Positions 9,304 to 20,091 are shown, numbered from the stretch's first letter. The stretch is DNA of 60,742 nucleotides from an uncultured Flavobacteriales bacterium (GCA_913051935.1 CAJXCU010000007.1:1-60742); one strand, 5' to 3'. The notes: generated from the letters alone by a model not told the origin. Made by a program: numbers and translations.

Positions 9304-10200
9304 ATGTCTATTGAAGTCAAAAACGTATTTAAATATTATGGGGATCAGGCTGCGGTTAAAGGGATCAGCTTCTCTGTGAAATCTGGAGAAATTGTCGGAT
9401 TTTTAGGCCCCAACGGTGCAGGCAAAAGTACGACCATGAAGATGATAACAGGATATATCCCTCCGAGTTCCGGTGAAATTAATATTTCAGGTATGCCTGT
9501 AGGCACAGATCAACTGAATCCCAAAAAGAAAATAGGGTATCTTCCAGAGAATAATCCTTTATATCTGGACATGTATGTTCGAGAATATTTAGATTTCGTT
9601 GCCCGAATTTACAAAGTATCTAATAGGAATGACAGGGTAAAGGAAATGATTCATTCCGTGGGTCTAGAATTAGAGCAAAACAAGCAAATAGGTGCCTTAT
9701 CCAAGGGGTACAGACAGCGGGTAGGCTTAGCTCAAGCAATGATTCATGATCCAGAGGTTTTAATTTTAGATGAACCAACATCAGGCCTAGATCCCAATCA
9801 GCTTATTGAAATCAGAGAGCTCATCAAGCGTATTGGAAAGGAAAAAACATTGATGCTGTCTACCCATATAATGCAGGAGGCCGAGGCCATATGTGACAGA
9901 GTCGTTATTTTATCAAAAGGTGAAATAGTTGCTGATACGCCAACAAATAGACTAAATGAGAAATCAGGTCTAAAATCTGTTTTTGTTGAGTTTCAAGGGC
10001 CTGTAACTAAATCTCAGCTTTCAAAAATTAAATATGTCACAAAAGTAGCGGCTAGGGCAGAGGGTTGGCTTTTATACTCAGAAACAGAAGATTTAAGGCC
10101 TCATGTTTCTATGTTCAGTCAAGAAAATAACCTTGTAATTCTCACCCTACAACTGGAGCAAAAATCACTTTCTTCAGTCTTTAAAGATTTAACAAAATAA
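9304..10200 (+). CDS. gldA: Gliding motility ABC transporter ATP-binding protein GldA
   Basis: 298 residues. Walker A GPNGAGKST, an ABC-signature-like segment (LSKGYRQRVGLAQAM), Walker B VLILDEPTSGLDP and the switch histidine STHIMQEAEA are all present. The N terminus (SIEVKNVFKYYGDQAAVKGI), overall length and LPENNPLY segment match GldA, the ATPase that works with the membrane proteins GldF and GldG in gliding bacteria. gldFG are not in this window, as is usual when gldA stands apart. tyrS follows after 1 nt (stop at 10198-10200, ATG at 10202), so the pair is probably cotranscribed. A general ABC-2 export ATPase is the alternative. Confidence 0.85.
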   Translation: MSIEVKNVFKYYGDQAAVKGISFSVKSGEIVGFLGPNGAGKSTTMKMITGYIPPSSGEINISGMPVGTDQLNPKKKIGYLPENNPLYLDMYVREYLDFVARIYKVSNRNDRVKEMIHSVGLELEQNKQIGALSKGYRQRVGLAQAMIHDPEVLILDEPTSGLDPNQLIEIRELIKRIGKEKTLMLSTHIMQEAEAICDRVVILSKGEIVADTPTNRLNEKSGLKSVFVEFQGPVTKSQLSKIKYVTKVAARAEGWLLYSETEDLRPHVSMFSQENNLVILTLQLEQKSLSSVFKDLTK

Positions 10201-10201
10201 T

Positions 10202-11473
10202 ATGAATTTTATCCAAGAGCTTAAGTGGAGAGGTATGATTCACGACATTATGCCAGGAACTGAGGAAGCCTTACTAAAAGGACCAGCATCTGGTTATATT
10301 GGTTTTGATCCAACCTCAGACTCCCTTCATATCGGAAGTTTAGTTCAGATCATGACATTGGTTCATTTTCAGCGTGCAGGTCATTCTCCTATTGCCCTTA
10401 TTGGTGGTGCTACAGGAATGGTGGGTGATCCTTCTGGGAAATCTCAAGAAAGAAACCTTTTAGATGAGCAAACGATCTCAGAAAACATCAAAGGTGTAAA
10501 AAGACAGCTGGAGAAATTTTTAAGTTTTGAGGGAGCTAATTCTGCAGAAATCGTAAATAATTATGATTGGTTTAAATCCATGAATTTTTTAGAGTTTATA
10601 CGGGATGTTGGAAAGCACATTCCTGTAAATTACATGATGGCTAAGGATTCAGTCAAATCTAGATTAGAGACAGGAATGTCTTTTACAGAGTTTACCTATC
10701 AGTTGGTGCAAGGCTATGATTTTTATCACCTAAATCAGTACAAAAACTGTATTGTTCAGCTAGGTGGTTCAGACCAATGGGGAAATATTGTTACTGGAAC
10801 AGAGCTTATAAGAAGGAAGTCGGGTGGTACCGCTTTTGCCGTTACCACACCATTAATTAAAAAAGCGGATGGAACAAAGTTCGGTAAAACTGAAAGTGGA
10901 AATGTTTGGCTCGATCGCGAGAAGACCTCTCCCTATGCATTTTATCAGTATTGGTTAAATACTTCAGATGCGGATGCTAAAAACTTCATTAAAATATTTA
11001 CACTATTTACCCATGAGGAAATTAATCAGATGCAAGATGAGCATGATGCAGCACCTCATATGAGAAATCTTCAAAAGTTATTGGCAGAGGACATTACCAA
11101 ACGTGTTCACGGAAATGAAGCTTATGAGCAGGCATTGAACGCATCTAAAATTCTTTTTGGAAAATCAACCCAAGAAGATTTATTGAGTTTGACATCTGAA
11201 GCGTTTTTAGAAATTTTTGAGGGCGTTCCTCAAGCACACTTGTCTAGGGAAGAACTTATAGAAGGTCTTCCTATTGTTGATGTTTTGGCATCAAAAACCG
11301 GCTTTCTTTCTTCCAATGGGGAGGCTAGAAGAGCGCTTAAGGCAAATTCTATTTCTGTGAATAAGGAAAAAGTCACGGAGTCCTTTGAGCTCGATGAAAC
11401 AAACCTAATCAATGGTAAATACCTTCTTTTAGGAAAGGGTAAAAAATCTAATTTTATCGTTGTGATAGATTAG
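10202..11473 (+). CDS. tyrS: Tyrosine-tRNA ligase
   Basis: 423 residues, normal for bacterial TyrRS. Class I signatures are visible: LHIGS at residues 42-46 (the HIGH motif), the tyrosine-binding GGSDQWGNI, and KFGKTESG as the KMSKS equivalent. A C-terminal S4 RNA-binding domain holds NGEARRALKANSISVN. The enzyme attaches tyrosine to tRNA(Tyr) in the cytoplasm. It is translationally close to gldA and converges on queA with a 21-nt gap. Confidence 0.98.
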   Translation: MNFIQELKWRGMIHDIMPGTEEALLKGPASGYIGFDPTSDSLHIGSLVQIMTLVHFQRAGHSPIALIGGATGMVGDPSGKSQERNLLDEQTISENIKGVKRQLEKFLSFEGANSAEIVNNYDWFKSMNFLEFIRDVGKHIPVNYMMAKDSVKSRLETGMSFTEFTYQLVQGYDFYHLNQYKNCIVQLGGSDQWGNIVTGTELIRRKSGGTAFAVTTPLIKKADGTKFGKTESGNVWLDREKTSPYAFYQYWLNTSDADAKNFIKIFTLFTHEEINQMQDEHDAAPHMRNLQKLLAEDITKRVHGNEAYEQALNASKILFGKSTQEDLLSLTSEAFLEIFEGVPQAHLSREELIEGLPIVDVLASKTGFLSSNGEARRALKANSISVNKEKVTESFELDETNLINGKYLLLGKGKKSNFIVVID

Positions 11474-11494
11474 AAATTAGAAAAGGGGCTATCA

Positions 11495-12553
11495 TTAGAT
11501 GATGAGCATTGCATCGCCATATGAGTAGAATCTGTACTTCTCTTTGATTGCTTCAGCATAGGTTTTCTGCATTAATTCATGTCCGCAAAAGGCTGATATC
11601 ATCATCAATAAAGTAGACAATGGCGTATGGAAATTGGTGATTAGGCAGTTTGCAATGCTAAATTCGTAAGGAGGGAAAATAAATTTATTCGTCCACCCTT
11701 CGTACGGTTTAAGATAACCGTCTGTTGTCACAGCTGTCTCTATTGTACGCATTGAGGTTGTTCCAACAGCACATACTTTTCGTTTTGCCCTTTTTGCCGT
11801 GTTTACAATTTCCGATGCCTTTTCAGTAATGATTGCCTGCTCAGAGTCCATCTTATGCTTGGTTAAATCCTCAACCTCAACAGGTCTAAAGGTTCCGAGT
11901 CCAACATGAAGCGTTATTTCAGAAAATTCAATTCCTTTGAGCTCTAATCTCTTAAGTAGTTGTCTTGAAAAATGAAGTCCTGCGGTAGGTGCAGCAACAG
12001 CTCCCTCTTCTTTCGCAAAAATTGTTTGGTATCTTTCTTCGTCTGAAGGCTCCACATCTCTTTTAATGTATTTTGGAAGTGGCGTTTCACCAAGCTCGGT
12101 AATTTTTGCTTTAAAGTCTTCATAAGGGCCATCAAATAGAAACCTTAAGGTTCTTCCTCTGGAGGTCGTGTTATCGATTACTTCAGCAACAAGGGAGTCG
12201 TCTTCTCCAAAGTATAATTTGTTTCCAATTCTGATCTTTCTTGCTGGGTCAACAAGGACATCCCAAAGCAGACTGTCTCTATTGAGCTCTCTAAGCAAGA
12301 AAACTTCAATCTTGGCACCAGTTTTTTCCTTATTACCATACATCCTTGCTGGAAATACTCGGGTATTGTTCATCACTATGACATCACCTTCATCAAAATA
12401 ATCGATAATGTCTTTAAACTGTTTGTGCTCAATTTCCCCTGTGTCTTTATGTACAACCATTAATCGAGATTCATCCCTATTTTCACTCGGGTATTTTGCA
12501 ATTAATTCTTCTGGAAGATCGAATTTAAACTCCGATAATTTCATCTTGCTCAT
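11495..12553 (-). CDS. queA: S-adenosylmethionine:tRNA ribosyltransferase-isomerase
   Basis: 352 residues. QueA transfers the ribosyl group of SAM to 7-aminomethyl-7-deazaguanine in tRNA to make epoxyqueuosine. Visible family blocks are [58 protein letters not shown] and [14 protein letters not shown]. The start at 12553 has an alternative ATG three codons later; both leave all conserved motifs intact. It has its own promoter-like sequence upstream and is a single-gene unit facing tyrS. Confidence 0.97.
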   Translation of the reverse strand: MSKMKLSEFKFDLPEELIAKYPSENRDESRLMVVHKDTGEIEHKQFKDIIDYFDEGDVIVMNNTRVFPARMYGNKEKTGAKIEVFLLRELNRDSLLWDVLVDPARKIRIGNKLYFGEDDSLVAEVIDNTTSRGRTLRFLFDGPYEDFKAKITELGETPLPKYIKRDVEPSDEERYQTIFAKEEGAVAAPTAGLHFSRQLLKRLELKGIEFSEITLHVGLGTFRPVEVEDLTKHKMDSEQAIITEKASEIVNTAKRAKRKVCAVGTTSMRTIETAVTTDGYLKPYEGWTNKFIFPPYEFSIANCLITNFHTPLSTLLMMISAFCGHELMQKTYAEAIKEKYRFYSYGDAMLII

Positions 12554-12587
12554 AACTGGGGATTTAGCATTATTTGGTTAAAGACAG

Positions 12588-12619
12588 CGAAGATACAACA
12601 TGAAACCCACGTTTGTCAA
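12588..12619 (-). promoter_or_regulatory. Promoter of queA
   Basis: On the - strand, TTG (12619-12617) is followed after 21 nt by TATCTTCG (12595-12588). This fits the Bacteroidota -33/-7 pattern with one change in the -7 box, and lies 34 nt before the queA ATG. Confidence 0.5.
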
Positions 12620-12624
12620 GTAAA

Positions 12625-12667
12625 AAGCCGTTTTTATTCTTTAAAATTGAAAATATACAAACGGCTT
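12625..12667 (-). terminator. Possible terminator overlapping the MBOAT gene end
   Basis: A 9-bp inverted repeat (AAGCCGTTT / AAACGGCTT) with a 25-nt AT-rich loop ends in a short T run on the - strand. It spans the MBOAT stop codon. The long loop makes this a weak call. Confidence 0.35.
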
Positions 12668-14302
12668 GAAGGTATCTGAGAAGGCTTGGTATACGATAAC
12701 GAGGATAATGGCTACAACAATCGATTGGAGGTACATAGGTAATTTAGTGAAAACTTTTTCTCCAAAAAGTTTCGTCTTTCCAGGAAGCCAATGTAAAATA
12801 TAACCAATAAGCATAATCAGCAGGGCAGTGTCAAAACCATCTAATAAAATCGATATTGATTGCTTATTGAGTTCGAAATTATGCCATATTTGACCAAGCA
12901 TTTCCGCCGGGGCTCCATCTTTCTCCAATCTAAACCAAATTCTTGTAAAGGTTATGAAATTAAAGGTCAGGAAGATCCTCCAAATGCGTACAGCCCATTT
13001 TTGTGATGTTTCATAGGGGCTAATTTTTTTCCAATGGTTGTATAAAATTAAAGCAATACCATTCATGGCTCCCCAAATGACAAAGTTTTCACTCGCCCCA
13101 TGCCATAATCCACCTAAAACCATGGTAATTAATAAATTTAAATCCCGATGGATATATTTTTTAAAGTTGACGAAAAGTAGTGAACAAAGAAGGTAAAGTA
13201 GCATCAATCCCAAGTAAATAAATACAAGCCAATACCATTGCGTAATGAAAACTAGAAAAACCAAGATGACAAGTGTAGAAATATAAGTGCCTACTCCACC
13301 TCCTCTATTTCCACCCAAAGGTATATAAAGGTAATCCCTAAGCCAGGACCCCAATGATTTATGCCAGCGTCTCCAAAAATCAGCAACGCTAACGGCCTTG
13401 TATGGGGAATTAAAATTCTCCAACAGCTTAAAGCCCATTAGACGTGATACACCTATTGCAATGTCTGTATATCCAGAGAAGTCACCATAAATTTGTAGAG
13501 AGTACCCCCACATTGCCAATATGCTGATGAAACCTGGAAAAGCTTCGGGTGCATCAACCACCTTATCAATAAAATGAATGGCAATGTAGTCTGCAAGGAT
13601 TACCTTCTTTAAAATACCTTTCACAATTTGAATGATTGCCCAACTAAAATCGTTGTGATTCAACTGAAAAGGTTGTCTTATTTGTGGTATAAAATCTCTT
13701 GCTCTTACAATTGGACCTGCCACGAGTTGAGGGAAAAAGCTCACAAAAAAGGCGTAATCAAAAAAGTTGTTCACGGGGCCAACTTCTTTCCTGTAGATGT
13801 CTACTACATAGCTTATGCTCTGGAATGTGAAAAACGATACCCCAACAGGTAGGACAATATTATCGGCAAATGAACCAGCTCCCATAAATGAGTTTGCCAT
13901 TTGTGCAAAAACATTGAAGACTTCATAATTGGTATGGAACATCTCATTGAACGAATCGGTAAAGAAGTAAGCATATTTAAAATAGCCCAGCGTTAGCAAG
14001 TTAAATAGTACAGAAAGTGTTACGTAAACTTTTTTCTTATTCGCTGAATTTGTAATTCCAAGTCCGCGACCAATGAAATAATTTATGATGATACTTGCGC
14101 CCAAAAGAAAAACAAGAAGGCCAGAGGTCTTAAAATAGAAAAATAGACTGACAACAAATAGAAAGATACTTCTTGTGAGCTTGTACTTATGTATGAAACT
14201 GAAAATGGACATGACAATTAAAAAGAACACCCAAAAATCCAGTTGCGTAAAAATCAGGGGTTGGGCCTCATTGAAAGAAAATAGTTGTAGCAGCCTTTCC
14301 AT
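12641..14302 (-). CDS. MBOAT family O-acyltransferase (AlgI/DltB-like)
   Basis: 553 residues with roughly 11-13 membrane segments. Family signatures are NFNSPYKAVSVADFWRRWHK, LRDYLYIPLGGNRGG and the GGLWHGASENFVIWG block, whose His is the catalytic residue of MBOAT enzymes. AlgI and DltB relatives move acyl groups across the inner membrane to modify periplasmic or surface polymers. Two SGNH-hydrolase-like genes lie directly upstream in the same operon (1-nt gap, then an 8-nt overlap), matching AlgI with AlgJ/AlgX-type partners. I infer surface glycan O-acylation, probably acetylation. The acceptor is not identifiable. Confidence 0.9.
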   Translation of the reverse strand: MERLLQLFSFNEAQPLIFTQLDFWVFFLIVMSIFSFIHKYKLTRSIFLFVVSLFFYFKTSGLLVFLLGASIIINYFIGRGLGITNSANKKKVYVTLSVLFNLLTLGYFKYAYFFTDSFNEMFHTNYEVFNVFAQMANSFMGAGSFADNIVLPVGVSFFTFQSISYVVDIYRKEVGPVNNFFDYAFFVSFFPQLVAGPIVRARDFIPQIRQPFQLNHNDFSWAIIQIVKGILKKVILADYIAIHFIDKVVDAPEAFPGFISILAMWGYSLQIYGDFSGYTDIAIGVSRLMGFKLLENFNSPYKAVSVADFWRRWHKSLGSWLRDYLYIPLGGNRGGGVGTYISTLVILVFLVFITQWYWLVFIYLGLMLLYLLCSLLFVNFKKYIHRDLNLLITMVLGGLWHGASENFVIWGAMNGIALILYNHWKKISPYETSQKWAVRIWRIFLTFNFITFTRIWFRLEKDGAPAEMLGQIWHNFELNKQSISILLDGFDTALLIMLIGYILHWLPGKTKLFGEKVFTKLPMYLQSIVVAIILVIVYQAFSDTFKPFVYFQF

Positions 14303-14303
14303 T

Positions 14304-15608
14304 TTAAAAATTTACATTTTGTAACTCACATTCTTTTTGGTTCAAGTACTTCAAAAAAGCGTCAATGTACAACTCTCCCTTGAGGTGATAACCCTCTTTT
14401 GTAAAGTGAATTAAATCACCACGCATGAGGTTCGCATTTTTCCATGTATACGAGGATCCTAAACCTCCCATGAAACCATAAAAATCCCATACACCGGTAT
14501 TGTACTTTCTGGCCAGCTCATTAATCACTTTTCTTTGTCTTTCTGTATTTTTATTTGGATAACGTCTTTTATAATAACAGTCGTTTGGAACAGTAAGTAA
14601 AATTGCGCAATTGGGATTTGCTTCCAGAACAATTTTGACCATCGCTTCGAGGTTCTTTTTGTAGATGTTGGGGTCAAATTTTTCAAAGGGCATGAACCCA
14701 TCATTTGTTCCTACAGAGAAAGCAAAGAAATCGGGAGGGGTTTGCTTTAAATCTCTTAAGAAAAATTCATTGTCTAAATAGGTGTATAAGCCTGCACCAT
14801 TAATTCCAATTGAGTTATAGGATATTCCGGGAAGGGTATTCATCAACTCAAATCCATAAAGATCGAGGCGATATGGTGTTTTACTCGTTCTGACAAATTG
14901 AATATCAAGTGAATCAATAGGGTCCGTAAATTGAATTTCGGTATAACCCAGCTCTGCACAACGTCTTACCGATTCAATTAGGATTTCATTTGTTCCAAAA
15001 TTGAATTCAAAGGGGATGACCCCACTATTGTGGTAAATTCTTAATGCCGCAATAGGCGGACTCACTCGTGTTTTTCGATATATAAAATTTAAATCAATTA
15101 AGGAGTCTGAGCATGAAATTGCGGCACCAGTTATTCCGTAGTGAAGGAATTTCGGTCTATGAATGACACTTCGATAACCACTCCAGTTGTTTGAAGATGT
15201 AAAGCGGTAATTACTCGGATTATTTGTATTTGCGAGATTAAATGGAAAAACCAATCCGCGATGCCCTGTCAAACCCGGCCAATTCTTCTGCAGAAAGCTT
15301 CTGAAATCGTGTGTGTAAATATCTGCTTGAATATGGGACCCTCCAATGTGATAGAAATTCAACTTTCTATCCTTGAATTCAATCATAGAGTCAAGACTTT
15401 CATATAGTTGATCCCAGTTTTTATTCTGAGCCGAAGGAAATTCAAATACGTTTTTATCAAATTGAATAAACGGAAACTGATTTACCGCATTAGAGTCAAT
15501 ACTTACCGTTTGAATAAGTGAAATGGCGGAAGAATCAATTGGTTCCTGTGACCGAAACATGAATGAGACGGATGCACACATATAAACATTTAGCAACCAT
15601 TTATTCAT
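14304..15608 (-). CDS. Secreted SGNH/GDSL-like hydrolase or acyltransferase (partner 1)
   Basis: 434 residues. A short hydrophobic N terminus (LLNVYMCASVSFMF) suggests export or membrane tethering. SGNH blocks are visible: YHIGGSHIQAD with candidate nucleophile Ser91 (GGSH replacing GDSL), FSVGTNDGF as the Asn block, and DLIHFTKEGYH with the Asp-x-x-His pair near the C terminus. The gene overlaps the upstream SGNH gene by 8 nt and precedes the MBOAT gene by 1 nt. It could finish the acyl transfer started by the MBOAT protein or act as an esterase. Confidence 0.82.
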   Translation of the reverse strand: MNKWLLNVYMCASVSFMFRSQEPIDSSAISLIQTVSIDSNAVNQFPFIQFDKNVFEFPSAQNKNWDQLYESLDSMIEFKDRKLNFYHIGGSHIQADIYTHDFRSFLQKNWPGLTGHRGLVFPFNLANTNNPSNYRFTSSNNWSGYRSVIHRPKFLHYGITGAAISCSDSLIDLNFIYRKTRVSPPIAALRIYHNSGVIPFEFNFGTNEILIESVRRCAELGYTEIQFTDPIDSLDIQFVRTSKTPYRLDLYGFELMNTLPGISYNSIGINGAGLYTYLDNEFFLRDLKQTPPDFFAFSVGTNDGFMPFEKFDPNIYKKNLEAMVKIVLEANPNCAILLTVPNDCYYKRRYPNKNTERQRKVINELARKYNTGVWDFYGFMGGLGSSYTWKNANLMRGDLIHFTKEGYHLKGELYIDAFLKYLNQKECELQNVNF

Positions 15609-17091
15609 TTGTAATAGATGTATCTTGTTTCGTTTTTATTTGTTGATTCCAAGTGTTGTACGCATCAATAAGTGCATCGTAAAACATTTGAGATGCTTTT
15701 TTCGCGCCTTTTGTTGTAAAATGCACATAGTCTTGTCCTGCAAGTTTGTTTTCTACCCATGCGTACATTGAATCTTTTCCGCCCATCGCATTGTATAAAT
15801 CCCAATATGAACCACCTGCGGAAAGTGTTTCTTTGCGCATTTGTTCGATGCAATAAGGTATGAAATGAAAAGTTTCATAGATGCCCTCTTGTAGTTGCGC
15901 CATGTCACTCGGTCCAATAACGATTATTGCAGCATTTGGGGTACACTTTTTCATGAATTTGATTTGTCTTTTTAGTCTTCTCGCATATGACCTCACGGCA
16001 CTGCTATCCTTAAAAAATGGAATTGAGTTGCCCCCAAATTGTAAAATCACCAATTTCGTATTTAGCTCCTTATGCATATAAGACATACTTTCGTAGTCTA
16101 CGGAAGAGAATTGGGTTCCTGAGGAACCTCTCATGGCAACATTATTCATTTGTACACCTACATCACCTTCTAACGAAATCCCGTTGATCGTCGGGCTTAT
16201 CTTAGAATTAAAAACCAACTTCAGTCTCTCAGGTGTTTTATCAAACTTTATCGAAAGCTTGTGTGTCTTGCCGTCGGTAAGTAGAGAGTCCTGTTGAAGA
16301 AGTATATCATTTTCATAAATATCCAAGGTACACGTATCGATACAATCGGTATAATATAAGTTCACATTAGAGAAGGCTTTGCAACGAGCGTAACCTTTTG
16401 TTGATGGGGTTAGTTCAATCCACGCTTGAGTTGGCTTTCCATTTTTATGCGCTGCACTATCTATTTCAAAGGTAGCTGCAGACAGCATCGCTCCATATTT
16501 TTTTGTACTCAACTTTTCTTTGCCAAAGATGATTTTTCGTTCGAAGTTTTCTGAATGTTCTTGTCCAAAAGAGATGGTACTGTATACGTTTAGTGCTGGA
16601 ATTAATCCAGGTCCAGCGCCGCCAAATTGACTTTGTAGTCTTTGGCGTATAAACGCAGTCATTCGATCCCCTTCAATTTGAGAATCTCCGTAGTGGAAAA
16701 CTGAAATTTTTTGTTTTTTTTGGGTTGTATTTTTGAGCTCAGAAAAAAATGAGTTTAGATTTTTATTGGCTTCCTGATTTTGTTCGAGATGTGTTTGACT
16801 TGCCACTGCAAGAACCGTGCTTTTTGTTGGAAGCCCTAGTTCTGTTTGTGCTGAATCAAGTTGTGTATCAAATGGCTCATCATTAATGTCAGAAACCACT
16901 ACCTCTTCCAAAAAATTGAGGTCTAGTTTTTCTTGTTCTTTTGGTGCAAGTAGTTTTTCCCATGTCAAAAACTTTAAACGTTGGCCGAAAATTAAGTAGC
17001 CATCACTTGGCGCAAAATAGACGAGAGGAAGTAGGATTATACAAGACAATAAAAGAAAAAAAAGTACATTTATTGGTCTGTATTCCTTCAT
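15601..17091 (-). CDS. Membrane-anchored SGNH/GDSL-like protein (partner 2)
   Basis: 496 residues. One N-terminal transmembrane helix (about residues 8-27) anchors a periplasmic domain. A ~90-residue low-complexity linker follows, then the SGNH fold: FHYGDSQIEGDRM (nucleophile Ser137), LQFGGNSIPFF (Asn block) and GQDYVHFTTKGA (Asp/His block). It is paralogous in architecture to the next gene but differs at the first block (GDSQ versus GGSH). It is the first gene of the three-gene acylation operon and has a -7-like box 19 nt upstream. Confidence 0.82.
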   Translation of the reverse strand: MKEYRPINVLFFLLLSCIILLPLVYFAPSDGYLIFGQRLKFLTWEKLLAPKEQEKLDLNFLEEVVVSDINDEPFDTQLDSAQTELGLPTKSTVLAVASQTHLEQNQEANKNLNSFFSELKNTTQKKQKISVFHYGDSQIEGDRMTAFIRQRLQSQFGGAGPGLIPALNVYSTISFGQEHSENFERKIIFGKEKLSTKKYGAMLSAATFEIDSAAHKNGKPTQAWIELTPSTKGYARCKAFSNVNLYYTDCIDTCTLDIYENDILLQQDSLLTDGKTHKLSIKFDKTPERLKLVFNSKISPTINGISLEGDVGVQMNNVAMRGSSGTQFSSVDYESMSYMHKELNTKLVILQFGGNSIPFFKDSSAVRSYARRLKRQIKFMKKCTPNAAIIVIGPSDMAQLQEGIYETFHFIPYCIEQMRKETLSAGGSYWDLYNAMGGKDSMYAWVENKLAGQDYVHFTTKGAKKASQMFYDALIDAYNTWNQQIKTKQDTSITNE

Positions 17092-17109
17092 TCAAAAACC
17101 TTTGGTAAA

Positions 17110-17117
17110 CAAATATA
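17110..17117 (-). promoter_or_regulatory. Putative -7 box of the SGNH-SGNH-MBOAT operon
   Basis: TATATTTG on the - strand is an exact TAnnTTTG match, 18 nt before the ATG at 17091. No TTG is seen at the usual spacing. Confidence 0.4.
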
Positions 17118-17138
17118 GTTTTTATACAAACATCATCG

Positions 17139-19136
17139 ATGAAAGTCAATAAACTAGGAGACGAAACTTCATTATACCTTTTGCAGCACGCGCAAAACCC
17201 CGTGCATTGGCAGCCTTGGGGTGATGAGGTTTTTGGTTATGCTCAATCTTTAAATAAATTGGTGATTGTGAGTATTGGTTATTCCTCATGTCACTGGTGT
17301 CATGTTATGGAAAAGGAGAGTTTTGAAAGTGAGCATATCGCCCGATTTATGAATGCCAACTTTGTAAATATTAAGGTAGACCGAGAAGAGCGACCTGATG
17401 TAGACCAGTTATACATGTCTGCATTGCATCTAATGGGTGTGCAAGGAGGTTGGCCACTAAATTGTATTTTACTTCCTGATGGACGGCCAATTTATGGCGG
17501 AACGTATTTTAATCAGCACAAATGGTTGAAGGTTTTAAAAGCGATAGTGGAAACCTATAAAAGTGAACCCAAACGTGTAAGGGAGTTTGCCCAAGAAATG
17601 CAACAGAACCTTGAGGAAAACTACTATGAACGGTCGGATGCACAGTCTAGCATTAAAGAAGAACGTATGGAGGGGTGGATAACGAGCTTGAAGGCGACAT
17701 TAGACAATAGCTTTGGTGGGTACAAGTATGTGCCTAAATTTCCACTACCGAACCATCTTGACTTTATGTTAAGTTATGGAAATAGCATGAACGATGTTGT
17801 CTTAAAAAACCATGTTAGAAAAACCCTTTTATGTATGGCCAATGGGGGTATATATGACCATATTGAAGGAGGGTTTGCCCGGTATTCGACGGATGCCTAT
17901 TGGAAAGTTCCTCATTTTGAGAAAATGCTATATGACAACGCGCAGCTCATTGCATTGTTTAGTAATGCCGCAAGAAACACCTCTGATGCAAGTGAGTACA
18001 TATTTTATCAAGCTATTGTTTCTGAGACTTTTGGGTATTTATTTGATAATCTAAGAACTCCTTCAGGTTCTTATTTGTGCGCGCAAGATGCAGATAGTGG
18101 AGGCTCGGAAGGTGGTTATTATTGTTGGACAGAATCGGAACTCAAGAAGCTTCTTAAAACTGATTTTTCTTGGTTCAAAGACCTCTACAACATACGTCCC
18201 GAAACGTGTTGGGAAAATGACTTATTTATTCTTCAGAAATCAGAATCTCTGGTTGACTTTGCATGTAAACAAAATTGGAAGGAGGACGAAGCGTATTTGA
18301 ATATTAATCGTGTGAAGTTGATTTTATCAGCAAGTAGAGCAAAGCGAATAAAGCCAAGCATTGATACCAAGTCATTGACCTCCTGGAATGCATTATTATT
18401 GGATGGACTCTGTCACTCCTATATTGCTTTCAATAGCCAAGAAATGTTAGATGAGGCGCGCTCAATTGCAGACTGGATAGCTCTTAAAATGATAGGTGGG
18501 GATGGGCTACTTGCGCGTAACTTTGTAAACAACAAGGCAAATATCAGCGGTTTTTTAGACGATTATGCGCTAACGATTCAAGCTTTTATAAAGCTTTATC
18601 AGGTCAATGGGGAGCTTACACATTTAAAGTTTGCTAAAAACCTTTGTGAAAAAGTAATTAGAGAATTTTACAGTGAAAAACAGAAGCTTTTTTATTTTAC
18701 AAAAAGCAATTCTGAGTTGATTGCAAGAAAAATCGATATTGATGACGATGTTATTCCATCTTCAAATTCCATTATGGCGCATAATCTAAATAATCTTGGG
18801 ATTTATTACCGAAAAGAGGATTGGATTAATAAATGCAAACTGATGCTCGATCAGGTTGAGGGCTTTATTGATAAATACCCGAGTAGCTATGTAAATTGGA
18901 TGTCTATTTATGATCTGATCCTTCGAGGAAGTAAAAAAATTACTGTGCTTTTATCTAAACCTCTGGTCCATTCGGAACTTTCAAATATTTTTCAAAAAAA
19001 TCATGTAATCAGCTACCATACTGAACTGCCAATGTCCAATGAAATTAAAGGGAATGGTATTTACCTATGCCAAAATCAGCACTGTCTTCCGAAAATGACT
19101 TCTGTAGATGAGCTATTAGATGCTTTAAATGCTTAA
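17139..19136 (+). CDS. DUF255 thioredoxin-domain protein (YyaL/SPATA20-like)
   Basis: 665 residues, the usual length of this family. The N-terminal thioredoxin-like domain starts with [21 protein letters not shown] and has the redox motif [14 protein letters not shown] (Cys51, Cys54), followed by [14 protein letters not shown] and [13 protein letters not shown]. The rest resembles an alpha/alpha-toroid similar to N-acylglucosamine epimerase folds ([49 protein letters not shown]). It is predicted cytoplasmic. The biological role of the family is poorly known. Its stop shares a TTAA with the stop of the convergent transketolase gene. Confidence 0.93.
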   Translation: MKVNKLGDETSLYLLQHAQNPVHWQPWGDEVFGYAQSLNKLVIVSIGYSSCHWCHVMEKESFESEHIARFMNANFVNIKVDREERPDVDQLYMSALHLMGVQGGWPLNCILLPDGRPIYGGTYFNQHKWLKVLKAIVETYKSEPKRVREFAQEMQQNLEENYYERSDAQSSIKEERMEGWITSLKATLDNSFGGYKYVPKFPLPNHLDFMLSYGNSMNDVVLKNHVRKTLLCMANGGIYDHIEGGFARYSTDAYWKVPHFEKMLYDNAQLIALFSNAARNTSDASEYIFYQAIVSETFGYLFDNLRTPSGSYLCAQDADSGGSEGGYYCWTESELKKLLKTDFSWFKDLYNIRPETCWENDLFILQKSESLVDFACKQNWKEDEAYLNINRVKLILSASRAKRIKPSIDTKSLTSWNALLLDGLCHSYIAFNSQEMLDEARSIADWIALKMIGGDGLLARNFVNNKANISGFLDDYALTIQAFIKLYQVNGELTHLKFAKNLCEKVIREFYSEKQKLFYFTKSNSELIARKIDIDDDVIPSSNSIMAHNLNNLGIYYRKEDWINKCKLMLDQVEGFIDKYPSSYVNWMSIYDLILRGSKKITVLLSKPLVHSELSNIFQKNHVISYHTELPMSNEIKGNGIYLCQNQHCLPKMTSVDELLDALNA

Positions 19137-20089
19137 GCCTTTCTTTGAATCGCTTTGCGCGCAGCGGCATGAATATGCGGAGCACCCAGGCCATATTTCT
19201 CCATCAAATCCATAGGCTTTCCGCTCTCTCCAAATGAATCATTCACAGCAATAAATTCTTGTGGATATGGTGTATTTGATACCAATACTCTGGCGACAGC
19301 TTCTCCAAGTCCGCCATTGGCCATATGCTCCTCTGCAGTTACAACACATTTGGTTTTTGCAACAGATTTAAGTATTGCTTCTTCGTCTAACGGTTTTATA
19401 GTATGCATATTTATGAGCTCGACAGAGATACCTTCTGCTGATAGAAGCTGAGCCGCTTCTATTGACTTCCATACCATATGTCCGCATGCGATGATGGTGA
19501 CATCTGTTCCCTCTTGAATTAGGTCTGCTTTTCCAATTTGAAAAATAGCGTCTGGTTTTATAAAAATTGGCATTACAGGTCTTCCAAACCTTAAATAAAC
19601 TGCGCCTTCATGATCTGCGATTGCTTTCGTTGCCTGTTTTGTCTGGTTGAAATCTGCAGGAACGACAACAGTAATATTCGGGAGCATTCTCATCATACCA
19701 ATGTCTTCAAGAATTTGATGAGTCGCACCATCTTCTCCTAGTGTCAATCCAGCATGCGAAGCACAGATTTTTACATTTTTTTGAGAATATGCGATCGATT
19801 GTCTGATTTGATCATATACCCTCCCCGTTGAGAAATTAGCAAAAGTTCCAGTGAAAGGAATTTTACCACCAATGGTCATTCCCGCTGCCATTCCCATCAT
19901 ATTTGCTTCGGCAATTCCCACTTGAAAAAATCGCTCGGGAAAAGCATTTTGAAAGGCATTCATTTTCAAGGATCCTGTCAGGTCAGCACAAAGGGCAACA
20001 ACATTTTCATTTTCAGCCCCTAGCTCGGCAAGACCCTCACCAAAGCCAGAACGTGTATCCTTATTTCCTAATATTTCAATACTTTCCAT
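19133..20089 (-). CDS. Transketolase, C-terminal subunit (split enzyme)
   Basis: 318 residues covering the pyrimidine-binding and C-terminal domains of transketolase ([81 protein letters not shown]). It needs the N-terminal subunit, encoded at 21441-22283, to form the active thiamine-diphosphate enzyme of the pentose phosphate pathway. Split transketolases are common in Bacteroidota, usually with the two genes adjacent. Here a VWA gene sits between them, 2 nt upstream of this gene, so all three are still likely one operon. Confidence 0.93.
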   Translation of the reverse strand: MESIEILGNKDTRSGFGEGLAELGAENENVVALCADLTGSLKMNAFQNAFPERFFQVGIAEANMMGMAAGMTIGGKIPFTGTFANFSTGRVYDQIRQSIAYSQKNVKICASHAGLTLGEDGATHQILEDIGMMRMLPNITVVVPADFNQTKQATKAIADHEGAVYLRFGRPVMPIFIKPDAIFQIGKADLIQEGTDVTIIACGHMVWKSIEAAQLLSAEGISVELINMHTIKPLDEEAILKSVAKTKCVVTAEEHMANGGLGEAVARVLVSNTPYPQEFIAVNDSFGESGKPMDLMEKYGLGAPHIHAAARKAIQRKA

Positions 20090-20091
20090 AG

